A DNA stretch of 48,781 nt from DASYQD01 sp036005845 (GTDB lineage Bacteria > Acidobacteriota > Thermoanaerobaculia > Multivoradales > JAIOJS01). The position numbers and the translations under genes are program-made. Shown here piece after piece: positions 1 to 8,619 of the stretch. How positions within the stretch are numbered: position 1 is the stretch's first letter; every line of letters begins with the position of its first letter. The stretch covers positions 1 to 48,781 of the forward strand of contig DASYQD010000129.1 in the NCBI GenBank assembly GCA_036005845.1, written 5' to 3'. The notes under the pieces are model-generated. The model did no database searches. It saw only the letters and a program-made list of their open reading frames with translations, and was not told the DNA's origin.

Positions 1-1
1 C

Positions 2-409
2 CCCGGCCCGGGCCGCGCGCGCTTCGCCACCTTCCGCGGCCCCGGCCGCCCCGGCGCCTTCGCCGGCCGCCGCCTCGCCGACTATCTCGACCTCACCGAC
101 TCGCAGCGCGAGAGCGCCCGCAAGCTCTTCGAGGCGCAGCGCGACAAGGTGCGGCCGATCTTCGAGCAGCAGCGCGAGCTGCGCGGCCGGCTCGACGACA
201 TGCTCGACGACGCCAACGCCTCCGACGCCGCCATCGGCCAGCTCGTCAAGCAGCTGCGCGCCAACCGCCAATCGCTCAAGACGGCACGCCAGCAGATGCA
301 CGACCAGCTCGCCGGCCTGCTCGACGCCAACCAGAAGGCCAAGCTCGAGCAGCTGCGCAGCGTGATGGAAGGCTTCCGCGACGGCGCGCGTCGCCACCGC
401 CGCGGCTGA
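2..409 (+). CDS. Spy/CpxP-like periplasmic protein, 3' part only
   Basis: The gene enters from the left edge, so its start and any signal peptide are missing; 135 residues remain before the TGA. The visible part has a YLDLTDSQRESARKLF stretch, which fits the LTxxQ motif of the Spy/CpxP family, followed by long charged, almost uninterrupted helices (RPIFEQQRELRGRLDDML and QKAKLEQLRSVMEGF). Proteins of this family are helical periplasmic chaperones or metal-stress sensors. The upstream visible part is Arg/Gly/Pro-rich and would be a linker. It converges on the helicase gene with only 6 nt between stops. Family assignment is by motif and helix pattern; a specific role cannot be given. Confidence 0.6.
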   Translation, partial: PGPGRARFATFRGPGRPGAFAGRRLADYLDLTDSQRESARKLFEAQRDKVRPIFEQQRELRGRLDDMLDDANASDAAIGQLVKQLRANRQSLKTARQQMHDQLAGLLDANQKAKLEQLRSVMEGFRDGARRHRRG

Positions 410-415
410 GCCGAC

Positions 416-3400
416 TCAATAACGGCGCCACAGGCGCAAGCCGGCAGCCGTCGACGACACCTGGAAGCGAGCGGCCAGCACCGGAGCGTACGGGCTGGCC
501 GCCGCCGCTTCGCCGTTGATCTCCTGCACCTCGATCGAGCGCCAGGCCGCGAAGGCGCGGGTGAGCTGGACGCGAAACACCTCGAGGAAGTCGTCGATGC
601 GCGGATGGTCGGGCGCCACCAGGAAGCGCAGCCGCCTGCCGCGGCCCTCCGACGTGAGCACCAGCGTGCTGCCCTGGAAGACGAGGTGCGAGCCGGCAGC
701 GCGCCGCGGGAAGAGGCCGCGGAAGCCTTCGAGCCCGAGGCCGCTCGGCGCCGCGGGATCGAGAGCGCTCACCCACCAGACGGCGTCTTCGGGCAGCTCG
801 CGGCGGAGCCGGCGCACGGCGGCCGGGGAGGCGAACTGCGGACCGGGCACGCCTTCGAAGAACGCGCCCGCCGCCACCTCGCCCGAGAGCTCCATCAAGC
901 GCAGCGCGCGGAACACCTGTCGCCACTGCAGCGCGGGCAGCTCGCGCAGCAGCAGCTCGCGGAAGACGACGCCGTAACGCTGCAGCAGCAGCCGCGCGCG
1001 CTCCTTCTGCCGCTCCTCGCGGTCGAGTGGGTCGGCGGCAGCGTCAGGATCCGGCGAGGCAAGCGGATACCAGCGGCCGGTGAAGGCGCGGCTCGCCTGC
1101 CAGCGCGCGAAGCCGCGGCCGCGCATCCTCCCTCCGGTGAGCCCGGGCGCCGGCTGCGCGGCCTCCGCGGCGGCGGGGCGGAAGCGGGTGAGCACTCCCT
1201 TCCGCACGGCGACGAAGGTGTCGTTGGTCACGGTGCCAGCCCACGCCGCGCCCCACAGGCGCGCGGTCAGCGCGCCGGTGTTACCGCCGGCCGAGGGCAG
1301 CAGCTCGGGCAGCGTGAAGCGGCCGGGACCGGGGAACAGCGGGCCCGCCGCGCCGGGCCTCGCAGCGTCGCCGCCGTCAGCACCAGCCGCCGCGCCCGCG
1401 TCCGGCGCGCCGGTCGCGCCGGCATCCCCCTCCTCGCCGTCCACCTCCTCGGCGCCGCGCTCTTCCTCGAGCGTTGCTGGGTCCACTGCCCACCCTTCGG
1501 GCCGCAGCAGCGGCACGTCTTCGGGAAAGGCGAAGGTAAGCCGCTCCTTACCGACTCCCAGCCACAGGAGATCCGTTTCTTGGAGCAGCGTGTCGAGCCA
1601 GGCCGTGTGGTACGGCTCCAGCCGCGCCGGCAGGAGGTCGGTCTCCCACGACGCCGCCGGCGCCGCCCAGCCGAAGAGCCGCTCGAGCGCCGACTGCAGA
1701 CCGTCGATGCCGTCGCGCCGCGGCGCCAGCCCCTGTTGCACGGCGAGGAAGAGCGGCAATCGCGCGAGCGGTTGCGGCGCCAACTGCGGCCGCGCCGCCG
1801 CGCGCACCATGCGCAGCAGCCGGCCGAAGTTCTCGGCGTCGCAGACCTGCACGACGTCGGCGCCGGCGAGCAGCTCGCCGACGACGACACGCTCGGCGTC
1901 GACCAGTTCGTCGAGCAGCGGCACCAGCCGTTCGGGCTCCAGTCGCCAGACATCGGCGAGCACCTCGCGTTCGAGCGGCCCGTAGAAGCGAAGCCACTCC
2001 GCGAGCCACTCACCGAGCGCCGCCTCGGGCTCGTCGAGCACCGCGGGTGAGGCGCGGCGGGCGAGCGCCAGCAGCTCGCGAGCCTCCGCCTCATCGAGCG
2101 TTGCATCGAGCGCGAACGGCCGTGCCAAGGCGACCTGCGAGTCATCGAGCCCGAGCACGGCGAGCAGCCGTGGCAGCAGCTCGACGGCCGTGATGAGGAC
2201 GAGACCGTCATCGCGCGAACCCGGAGTGATCGAGGTCGCTTCAGCATCGAGATTGCTTCGTCGCTGCGCTCCTCGCAATGACGCTTCCCCGAGGCCGGCG
2301 GGCCCGGGCAGAGTAAGTGCAATCAGCCGCGGCAGCGCCGGCTCGAGCGCCGTGACCAGCTCGCCCTCGACGACTCCCGCGTCGCGCGCCACCGCGTCCA
2401 GCAGCTCGCGCCACTCGCCGAGCGGAAGCGCCAGCCGCTCGCGGACCCAGTCCGCCACCTCGTCGGGCGCCGGCGCGTAGCCGGGCCAGGTGCGCTGCAG
2501 CTTGCGCCGCAGCTCTTCGGCGGCCGCGGGCGGCACGCGTGGGCGCAGCGCCGCCGACAGCGTCACCTCCGCGAGCAGGTCGTCGCCCAGCCGCGACGGC
2601 CCGCCCTCGGGCGTGTCGTCCTCGTACATCAGCTTGTTGGTCTGCTTCCAGCCCAGGTTGGCGGCGAACGGCGATGGCTTGCTGGTCACCACCTCGACCA
2701 CCTCGATCGCGCCGTGCTCGACCTCGCCGAGGAGGTCGCGCAGCGTGCCGAGGTCCATCTCGTCCTGCAGGCAGGTGCGCCAGGTCTCGAGCAGCAGCGG
2801 GAAGTCGGGGAAGCCGCGCACGGCGTCGAGCAGCCGCTTGCTGCGCTGGCGGTTGAGCCACAGCGGCACGCGGTGCCGCTGGTCGCCGCGCGGCAGCAGC
2901 AGCGCGCGGCCGGCGTTCTCGCGGAAGCGGGCGCCGAAGAAGCCGGAGCTCTCGAGGCGCCGGCGCAGCAACGGCAGCAGGCGTTCGCTCTCGACCAGCG
3001 CGAAGAGGTCGTCGCCGGGCATCTCATGCGGCAGCTCCAAGGCAAGCGCGTCGTCGTCGTGCGTCACCTGCAGGCGGGTGCCGAAGCGCTCCTCCCAAGC
3101 CGAAGCGAGCGCCATCGCCAACGGGCGGTTGACCTGCCCGCCCCACATCGTGTGCAGCACGACGCGCGGTCGAGGATCCACGGCCTGCGGGTCGCGCACG
3201 CGCTCGACCAGCACCCGCCGGCGGTGGGGAAGCGCCGGTCCGGTGGCGGTGCGCTGGCCTTCGATGTAGCGCGTCAGATCCTCCGCGGCCGCCGCCACCA
3301 GCGGGCAGCGCTCGGCGAGCGCTGCGGGCAGTGATTCAGCCGAGTGCTCGCCGAGGTAGGTGTCGGCGAACGCCAGCAGCTCGCCGACGCGCTTCGCCAG

Positions 3401-5368
3401 GTGAAACGAGCCGTCGTTGTCTTCGCCGCGCCAGAACGGGGCCATCGCCGCATCACCCGCCGCCGGTACGACGAGCACGTCGTTGTGAGTGATCTGCGCG
3501 ATGCGCCAGGTCTGCGCGCCGAGCACGAAGCGGTCGCCGATGCCACGCTCCCAGACGAACTCCTCGTCGAGCTCGCCCAGGCGCGCCAGCGAGCCCTGCA
3601 GGCGCAGGTGGAAGTAGCCGCGGTCGGGGATGGTGCCGCCCGCCGTGTAGAGCCAGCGCGCCGCGCCCGGCCGTGCCTTCACCGAGCCGCTCAGCCGGTC
3701 GATGGCGACCCGCGGCACCAGCTCGCGCACGCGGGAGTCGGCGTAACGGCCGGCCAGCATCTCGAGGACCAGGTCGAGCTGTTGGCGCGGCAGCTCGTGG
3801 TACGGGTCGCTCGTGCGCAACTCGTCGTAGAGGTCGTCGGCGTCGCGTTCTTCGGCGGCGACCATCGACAGCACCACCTGGGTGAGCACGTCGAGCGGCG
3901 CCGCGATGGGAGCGAGCGGCTCGATGTCCTGCGCCAGCGCCGCCGCCGAGACGGCCGCAGAACGCAGCAGGTCGCGGCCGTAGAGCGGGTAGAAGCGCCC
4001 GCGCGAGACGGCACCCACCGCGTGGCCGGCGCGGCCGACGCGCTGCACCGTGCTCGCCACCGAGAACGGGCTCTGCACCAGCAGCACCTCGTCGAGGTCG
4101 CCGATGTCGATGCCGAGCTCGAGCGAGCTGGTGGCGACGAGCGCGGGAAGGCGACCCTCCTTGAAGCGCCGCTCGACGGCGAGGCGGATCTCCTTCGACA
4201 GCGAGCCGTGGTGCGCGTAGGCGACGTCCGCCGGCTGCCCCTCGTTGAGGAAGCGCGTCAGCTTCTCGGCCATGCGGCGGCTGTTGGTGAAGATGAGCGT
4301 CGTGCGGTTGGCGTGGATGCGCTCGCGCAGCGCGGCGATGAAGGGGCGCCAGAAGTCTTCGCTGCGCTGCGGCCCGGCGAAGCCGGGGACGGCGGTGACG
4401 GGGTGTGGTAGCGGAGCGTCGAGATTGCTTCGTCGCTGCGCTCCACGCAACGACGACGCAGACCGGCCGGCTCGCGGCGAGCTTCCTACGATGGCGCGGC
4501 CTTCATCGCTGTCATCGCGAGGGCGCGCAGCGCCCGTGGCGATCTCGATGCCTGAGCGACCACCGCCTCCCACCGTGCCGCTCGGCTCCTGCGGCATTCC
4601 ACCGTCGAGCGGCAGCGCCGCCGGCAGCTCCACGGTCATCTCGTAGACCTTCGCCGAAGCCGCTTGGAGCACGACGACCGGCCGCGGGCGGTAATTCGCC
4701 GTCTCGCCGTGCCCGTGGCGCACCCAGCCGCCGACGAAGCGGGCGATGCGCGGCAGCGGCTTCACCGTGGCCGACAGAGCGACGCGCTGGAACTCGCCGG
4801 CCAACCGCACCAGCCGGTCGACCGCCGTGATGAGGTGGGTGCCGCGCTTGGTGCCGGCGACCGCGTGCACCTCGTCGAGGATCACCGTGGCGACGGAGCC
4901 GAGCATCTCGCGCCCGGCCGAGGTGGTGATGAGGAGGTTGAGGCTCTCCGGCGTCGTGATCAGCACCTCGGGCGGGTGACGCAGCATCCGCCTCCGGTCG
5001 GCGGGCGGCGTGTCGCCGCTGCGCACCGCGACGCGCACCGGCGCCGGCATGGCGCCGGTCGCCGACCACGCCGACGTCAGCTCCGACAGCGGCGCCAGCA
5101 GGTTGCGCTCGACGTCGTTGTTGAGCGCCTTGAGCGGCGACACGTAGAGCACGCGCGTGCGCCCGCCTTCCCAGCTTCCCGACAGCAGCCGGTCGAGCGA
5201 CCAGAGGAAGGCGGCCAGCGTCTTGCCGCTGCCGGTCGGCGCGGTGGCCAGCAGGTGCTCGCCGCGCGCGATCGCCGGCCACGCCTGCCGCTGCACGTCG
5301 GTGGGCGAGCCGAAGCGGCGCTCGAACCAGCCGCGGACAAGGGGATGAAAAGGCGCGAGAGGGTCCAT
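416..5368 (-). CDS. lhr: Lhr-type large ATP-dependent DNA helicase
   Basis: This superfamily 2 helicase has 1,650 residues from the chosen ATG at 5368. The open frame continues upstream to 5536, but it would then overlap the divergent response regulator, and MDPLAPFHPLVRGWFERRFG is a typical Lhr N-terminus. Motifs in order: Walker A APTGSGKT, DEVH box (ILDEVHAV), LSATV, TNSRR, and QRVGRAGH, followed by the Lhr winged-helix region and the very long C-terminal domain seen in full-length bacterial Lhr. Known Lhr proteins are 3'-5' helicases linked to DNA repair. Two palindromic repeats are read through in frame, at about residues 274-317 (between the two RecA-like lobes) and 1030-1055. They make this protein longer than the usual 1,400-1,550 residues. 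No frameshift is seen, so it is probably functional. Confidence 0.9.
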   Translation of the reverse strand: MDPLAPFHPLVRGWFERRFGSPTDVQRQAWPAIARGEHLLATAPTGSGKTLAAFLWSLDRLLSGSWEGGRTRVLYVSPLKALNNDVERNLLAPLSELTSAWSATGAMPAPVRVAVRSGDTPPADRRRMLRHPPEVLITTPESLNLLITTSAGREMLGSVATVILDEVHAVAGTKRGTHLITAVDRLVRLAGEFQRVALSATVKPLPRIARFVGGWVRHGHGETANYRPRPVVVLQAASAKVYEMTVELPAALPLDGGMPQEPSGTVGGGGRSGIEIATGAARPRDDSDEGRAIVGSSPRAGRSASSLRGAQRRSNLDAPLPHPVTAVPGFAGPQRSEDFWRPFIAALRERIHANRTTLIFTNSRRMAEKLTRFLNEGQPADVAYAHHGSLSKEIRLAVERRFKEGRLPALVATSSLELGIDIGDLDEVLLVQSPFSVASTVQRVGRAGHAVGAVSRGRFYPLYGRDLLRSAAVSAAALAQDIEPLAPIAAPLDVLTQVVLSMVAAEERDADDLYDELRTSDPYHELPRQQLDLVLEMLAGRYADSRVRELVPRVAIDRLSGSVKARPGAARWLYTAGGTIPDRGYFHLRLQGSLARLGELDEEFVWERGIGDRFVLGAQTWRIAQITHNDVLVVPAAGDAAMAPFWRGEDNDGSFHLAKRVGELLAFADTYLGEHSAESLPAALAERCPLVAAAAEDLTRYIEGQRTATGPALPHRRRVLVERVRDPQAVDPRPRVVLHTMWGGQVNRPLAMALASAWEERFGTRLQVTHDDDALALELPHEMPGDDLFALVESERLLPLLRRRLESSGFFGARFRENAGRALLLPRGDQRHRVPLWLNRQRSKRLLDAVRGFPDFPLLLETWRTCLQDEMDLGTLRDLLGEVEHGAIEVVEVVTSKPSPFAANLGWKQTNKLMYEDDTPEGGPSRLGDDLLAEVTLSAALRPRVPPAAAEELRRKLQRTWPGYAPAPDEVADWVRERLALPLGEWRELLDAVARDAGVVEGELVTALEPALPRLIALTLPGPAGLGEASLRGAQRRSNLDAEATSITPGSRDDGLVLITAVELLPRLLAVLGLDDSQVALARPFALDATLDEAEARELLALARRASPAVLDEPEAALGEWLAEWLRFYGPLEREVLADVWRLEPERLVPLLDELVDAERVVVGELLAGADVVQVCDAENFGRLLRMVRAAARPQLAPQPLARLPLFLAVQQGLAPRRDGIDGLQSALERLFGWAAPAASWETDLLPARLEPYHTAWLDTLLQETDLLWLGVGKERLTFAFPEDVPLLRPEGWAVDPATLEEERGAEEVDGEEGDAGATGAPDAGAAAGADGGDAARPGAAGPLFPGPGRFTLPELLPSAGGNTGALTARLWGAAWAGTVTNDTFVAVRKGVLTRFRPAAAEAAQPAPGLTGGRMRGRGFARWQASRAFTGRWYPLASPDPDAAADPLDREERQKERARLLLQRYGVVFRELLLRELPALQWRQVFRALRLMELSGEVAAGAFFEGVPGPQFASPAAVRRLRRELPEDAVWWVSALDPAAPSGLGLEGFRGLFPRRAAGSHLVFQGSTLVLTSEGRGRRLRFLVAPDHPRIDDFLEVFRVQLTRAFAAWRSIEVQEINGEAAAASPYAPVLAARFQVSSTAAGLRLWRRY
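2207..2282. repeat. Palindromic repeat copy A, inside lhr
   Basis: Two facing arms lie within lhr. A degenerate arm starts at 2207 with GTCATCGCG, and a well-preserved arm at 2246-2282 ends in CTCCTCGCAATGAC. On the gene's strand the good arm is translated as SLRGAQRRSNLDA. The same arm recurs at 4418, 13238, 17541 and 47940. Total length is 76 nt, identical to the copy inside icmF. Confidence 0.8.
4418..4549. repeat. Palindromic repeat copy B, composite, inside lhr
   Basis: Arms at 4418-4454 and 4511-4549 flank a 56-nt centre; 132 nt in total, exactly 44 codons. The second arm is a variant type (GTCATCGCGAGGGCGCGCAG) also found as the second arm in icmF. On the gene's strand it reads IEIATGAARPRDD, a linker, then SSLRGAQRRSNLDAP. 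It lies in the loop between the two helicase lobes, where extra residues could be tolerated. Confidence 0.75.
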
Positions 5369-5443
5369 GGTGGGCGGCGCGGCGCCGGCCCACCGGCGAC
5401 GCCGGAGAACGTTAACGCGCGAGCCGCGTTCCTGCACGGTTGC

Positions 5444-5449
5444 TAGCAT
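5444..5449 (+). promoter_or_regulatory. Putative -10 box, leaderless start
   Basis: TAGCAT ends 7 nt before the ATG at 5457, so transcription would begin at or next to the start codon. No clear -35 element is visible. The same geometry recurs at several other starts in this window. Confidence 0.4.
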
Positions 5450-5456
5450 CAGGACG

Positions 5457-5882
5457 ATGGGCGAGGTGCAGGCGCGGCCAGTCCGCGCGGTGGTCATCGA
5501 CGATTCGCACTTCCAGTGCACGGTGCTGCGCCGCACGCTGGAGGCGCGCTACGGCGACAAGGTGCGGGTCGAGACTTACGCCGATCCGCTGCAGGCGGTG
5601 GAGCGGCTCGGCCCCGACATCGGCCTCTTGCTGCTCGACTGGGAGATGCCGGGGCTCGACGGCGGCGCCATGGTCGAGGAGGCGCGGCGCCGCGGCGTCG
5701 ACTTGAAGCGGGTGATCATCCGCTCCGCCCGCCATGCCGACGAGTTGCACGAGCGCTTCGACGGCCGCGGCTGTCTGTGCGTCATCGAGAAGGGCGAGGC
5801 CGAGCAGCAGGCGGCCTTCCTGATGATCCTCGACGGCATCGTCAAGCGCAGCGGCCAGGCCGCCGCCGCCGGCAAGACATAG
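5457..5882 (+). CDS. Single-domain response regulator (receiver only)
   Basis: A 141-residue receiver domain with no output domain. The acidic pair D15/D16 (VVIDDSHFQ), phospho-acceptor D61 (LLLLDWEMPG), switch residue S90 (IIRSARHA) and K112 (IEKGE) are all present, so phosphorylation should be possible. It is transcribed divergently from lhr and converges on the cNMP-binding/PilZ gene. No histidine kinase is adjacent, so the partner is encoded elsewhere. A CheY-like relay role is inferred. The ATG at 5457 is chosen over upstream in-frame codons because the domain begins about nine residues after it; a weak AGGA lies only 2 nt from it, and a -10-like box sits at 5444. Confidence 0.85.
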   Translation: MGEVQARPVRAVVIDDSHFQCTVLRRTLEARYGDKVRVETYADPLQAVERLGPDIGLLLLDWEMPGLDGGAMVEEARRRGVDLKRVIIRSARHADELHERFDGRGCLCVIEKGEAEQQAAFLMILDGIVKRSGQAAAAGKT

Positions 5883-5902
5883 CGCCGCGGCCGCGGCGCG
5901 CG

Positions 5903-6637
5903 TCAGCCGTTCTCGCCGAGCTTGCGCAAGAGCCGATAGACCAGCCGCTCGTGCCCCGCGGCCTGGCTCTGGAACGCGATGCCCACCGCGCCGTCGTGCC
6001 GCCAGGCGACGCGGCCGTCGACCTGCAGCTCCTCGCCGTCGACGAGCAGCGCGAAGCGCACGGTGGTGCCCGCCGCCCAGTCGTCGGGCACGCCTTCCAG
6101 CGACAGGCCGCCCACCGACATGTTGGCGAGCTGCGCCGTCACCACGCGGCCATCGGCGAGGCGGATGCGCACCGGCGAGCGCAGGCGGATGCGCACCTCG
6201 GCCTGCTGGCCCAGCTCGAGCGCCGCCGCCGAGTTGAGGCTGCGCCGCCGCGCCGCGGTGTTCTGGATGCGCACCGCGAGCTGCGGCTCGGCGCGCAGCA
6301 CCTCGAGCAGCGGCTCGCGCGCCAGACGCAATAGACGGCAGTCGGTGGCGGCGCGCGCCGAGGCCGTGCGCGTCGTCTCGTCGAATAGGCAGAGCTCGCC
6401 GAGCAGGTCGCCGGGGCCGATGCGGGCGAGGAGCTGCATGGCGCGGCCGACCTTGTCGCGGAAGACGGTGACCGTGCCTTCGACGACGAGGTAGACGGCG
6501 TCCGCGGACTCGCCGTGCGCGAAGACGAGGCGGCCTTCGGGCACCGGCACCTCGGCGCAGTGCGCGGCCAGCGAGCGCAGGCGCTCGGGCGAGAGGTCGC
6601 CGAAGGTCTCGCTGTCGGCGAGGATGGCGTCGAGCAT
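5903..6637 (-). CDS. Cyclic-nucleotide-binding domain fused to PilZ domain
   Basis: The protein has 244 residues. Residues about 10-125 form a cNMP-binding domain with a phosphate-binding cassette (GELCLFDETTRTASARA) that keeps the phosphate-contacting Arg. Residues about 145-240 form a PilZ domain with both c-di-GMP motifs: R-S-P-V-R (RxxxR) and NMSVGG (N-x-S-x-x-G). No DNA-binding helix-turn-helix is present, so it is not a CRP-type regulator. Domain content suggests an effector that integrates two nucleotide second messengers; the output (motility, envelope or exopolysaccharide) cannot be told from sequence. The downstream neighbour is a receiver-only regulator reading towards it, with a 20-nt gap. 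Confidence 0.85.
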   Translation of the reverse strand: MLDAILADSETFGDLSPERLRSLAAHCAEVPVPEGRLVFAHGESADAVYLVVEGTVTVFRDKVGRAMQLLARIGPGDLLGELCLFDETTRTASARAATDCRLLRLAREPLLEVLRAEPQLAVRIQNTAARRRSLNSAAALELGQQAEVRIRLRSPVRIRLADGRVVTAQLANMSVGGLSLEGVPDDWAAGTTVRFALLVDGEELQVDGRVAWRHDGAVGIAFQSQAAGHERLVYRLLRKLGENG

Positions 6638-6771
6638 TGGATCCCACCCGAAACCGGTCTGCCGTGGGCCGGCGGCATGCCGCGATGGGCGCGGCGAAGG
6701 TCAGATCAGCAAAGCCGGCGGAGCTTAGTACAGCTCGCCGGAGGGCGCGGCGGCGGGCGTCACAGCGTCCG

Positions 6772-6777
6772 TATACT
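6772..6777 (+). promoter_or_regulatory. Putative -10 box for the membrane TPR gene
   Basis: TATACT lies 21 nt before the ATG at 6799 in the 161-nt divergent gap (6638-6798). The match to TATAAT is good for such GC-rich DNA. No convincing -35 element is visible. Confidence 0.35.
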
Positions 6778-6798
6778 GCGGCCACCGGTGAACTTCAG

Positions 6799-8619
6799 AT
6801 GAGCTCCGCCCTCGAGCCGGCGAGCACCGCGCCAGAAGACGCGTCGCCCGCGCGCGTCGCGAGGCGCCGAGGCGAGCCTCGCCCCGCGGTGGTGGCGTTG
6901 GCCGTCGGCACGTTGACGGTCCTGGCGTTCCTGCCGGCGCTGCGCTGCGGGTTCGTGCACCTCGACGACCCGCAGACCGTGCCGCGCTACGCCGCGGTCA
7001 TGCGCGGGCTGACGTGGGACGGCGTGCGACTGGCGTTCGGCGATCAGTTCTTTGGCCACTACGTGCCGCTCACCGTGCTGTCGCTGATGCTCGACTGGCA
7101 GCTGTGGGGCAGAGTGGCGTACGGCCACCACCTGACCAGCGTGCTGTTGCACGGGATCAACGCGGCGCTGGTGTTCCTGCTCTGGCGCCGCGCGACGTGC
7201 GTGGGCCTCGGTGTCGCGCAGACGTGGCGCGCGGCGGCAGTGGCGCTGCTGGTCGCAGTACACCCGCTGCGCGTCGAACCCGTGCTCTGGCTCACCGGGC
7301 GCAAGGACCTGCTCGCTGGGGCTGGCGGCTTGCTGGCGTTATGGCTCTACGTGCGCTGGCGCGAGGCGCCGTCGCGCCGCCGGTGGCTGGCGGTGACGCT
7401 CGCCTTTGCCGCCGCGCTGCTCGGCAAGGCGACCGCGCTCGTGGTGCCCGCGCTGATGCTCCTGCTCGATTTCTGGCCGCTCGAAAGAGTGTTCGTGCGC
7501 GACCGGCAAGATACTGCGCGCGACGTGGCTCGCCGCGTCCTCGCGCTCGTGGTCGAGAAGCTGCCCTGGCTGGCGATGAGCGCGGCGGCGGGCGTCGGCG
7601 CCTTGCTCAGCGCCCGCGCCGGCGAGGCGATGGCGGAGCTCGACGTCGTCCCGCTGTCGCAGCGCGCCGCCACGGCGGCGGTCGGCAGCGCCTCGTATCT
7701 GCGCATGACGTTCTGGCCCACCCGTCTCGCCGCGTTCTATCCGCTTCCCGCCGCAGGCTGGAGCGCGGCGCAAGTAACCGCAGCTGCAGCGCTGCTCGTC
7801 GCCCTCACCATCGCTGCGATCGCCGCCTTTCGCCGCTTCCCCTGGATCACCGTCGGCTGGCTCTGGTGGCTGGCGTGCCTGCTGCCCGTCTCCGGACTGC
7901 TGCAGGCCGGCGAGCAGGCCGCGGCCGATCGCTATACCTACTTCGCCTCGATCGGGCTGACCATGGCGATCGTCTGGACGGTCGCCGCATGGGCATTGCG
8001 CGCGCACTGGCGCCGCGTTGCCGCGGTGAGCGCGCTCGCCCTCGCGCTGCTCGCGTCCACCGCCGCGACGCGGGCGCAGATTCTCACCTGGCGCGACAGT
8101 GAGACCGTCTTCCGCCGCATGGTGGCGGTGACGCGCGGCACTCACTTCGGCCACCTCAACCTCGCCAACGTCCTCGCCGAGAGCGGCCGCCTACCCGAAG
8201 CTGTGCGGGAGTACCGCGAAGCCATTCGTCTGCGCCCGGACGTCGCCCTCGCTTGGACGGGCCTCGGTGCCGCCTTGCGCCGCCAGGGCGACACCGCGGG
8301 CGCGCGCGCCGCGCTCGAACGCGCCCTCCAGCAGTCGCCCGACCTCTCGGCCGCGCACCTGCAGCTCGCTGCCCTCTACGAGGAGCAGGGCGCGCTCGGC
8401 CCCGCCGCCGGCCACCTGGCGCGCGTCATCACCCTCGAGCCCAGGCACGCGCAGGCGTGGCAGGGTCTCGCCTCGATTCTTGGCCGCCCCGGCGCCGCGA
8501 AACAGGCGTTGCCCTTCGTCACCGCCATCGCGCGCAGCCATCCGGACTCCCCGGACGTCGCGCGGCTGCTGTCCGTGGTCCGCCAGCGCGCGGCCGCCGA
8601 GGACCGCTCCGCTCCCTAG
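6799..8619 (+). CDS. Polytopic membrane protein with C-terminal TPRs (TMTC/GT-C-like)
   Basis: The protein has 606 residues from the ATG at 6799; the frame is open further upstream but the N-terminus there is not protein-like. About ten hydrophobic segments span residues 30-445. The early loop carries FVHLDDPQTV, a FGHYVPLTVLSLMLDWQLWG stretch and a YGHHLTSVLLHGINAAL segment, the arrangement seen in bacterial relatives of eukaryotic TMTC proteins and other GT-C-fold glycosyltransferases. Residues about 450-600 are TPRs (for example NLANVLAESGRLPEAVREYR). A role in transferring sugar from a lipid carrier to exported protein is inferred from fold only. Its stop codon shares a CTAG with the stop of the converging ClpX-like gene. 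Confidence 0.75.
   Translation: MSSALEPASTAPEDASPARVARRRGEPRPAVVALAVGTLTVLAFLPALRCGFVHLDDPQTVPRYAAVMRGLTWDGVRLAFGDQFFGHYVPLTVLSLMLDWQLWGRVAYGHHLTSVLLHGINAALVFLLWRRATCVGLGVAQTWRAAAVALLVAVHPLRVEPVLWLTGRKDLLAGAGGLLALWLYVRWREAPSRRRWLAVTLAFAAALLGKATALVVPALMLLLDFWPLERVFVRDRQDTARDVARRVLALVVEKLPWLAMSAAAGVGALLSARAGEAMAELDVVPLSQRAATAAVGSASYLRMTFWPTRLAAFYPLPAAGWSAAQVTAAAALLVALTIAAIAAFRRFPWITVGWLWWLACLLPVSGLLQAGEQAAADRYTYFASIGLTMAIVWTVAAWALRAHWRRVAAVSALALALLASTAATRAQILTWRDSETVFRRMVAVTRGTHFGHLNLANVLAESGRLPEAVREYREAIRLRPDVALAWTGLGAALRRQGDTAGARAALERALQQSPDLSAAHLQLAALYEEQGALGPAAGHLARVITLEPRHAQAWQGLASILGRPGAAKQALPFVTAIARSHPDSPDVARLLSVVRQRAAAEDRSAP

Noticed and set aside
5369..5536. Upstream extension of the helicase reading frame
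   Set aside because: It would overlap the divergent response regulator and gives a low-complexity sequence. The ATG at 5368 matches the family N-terminus.
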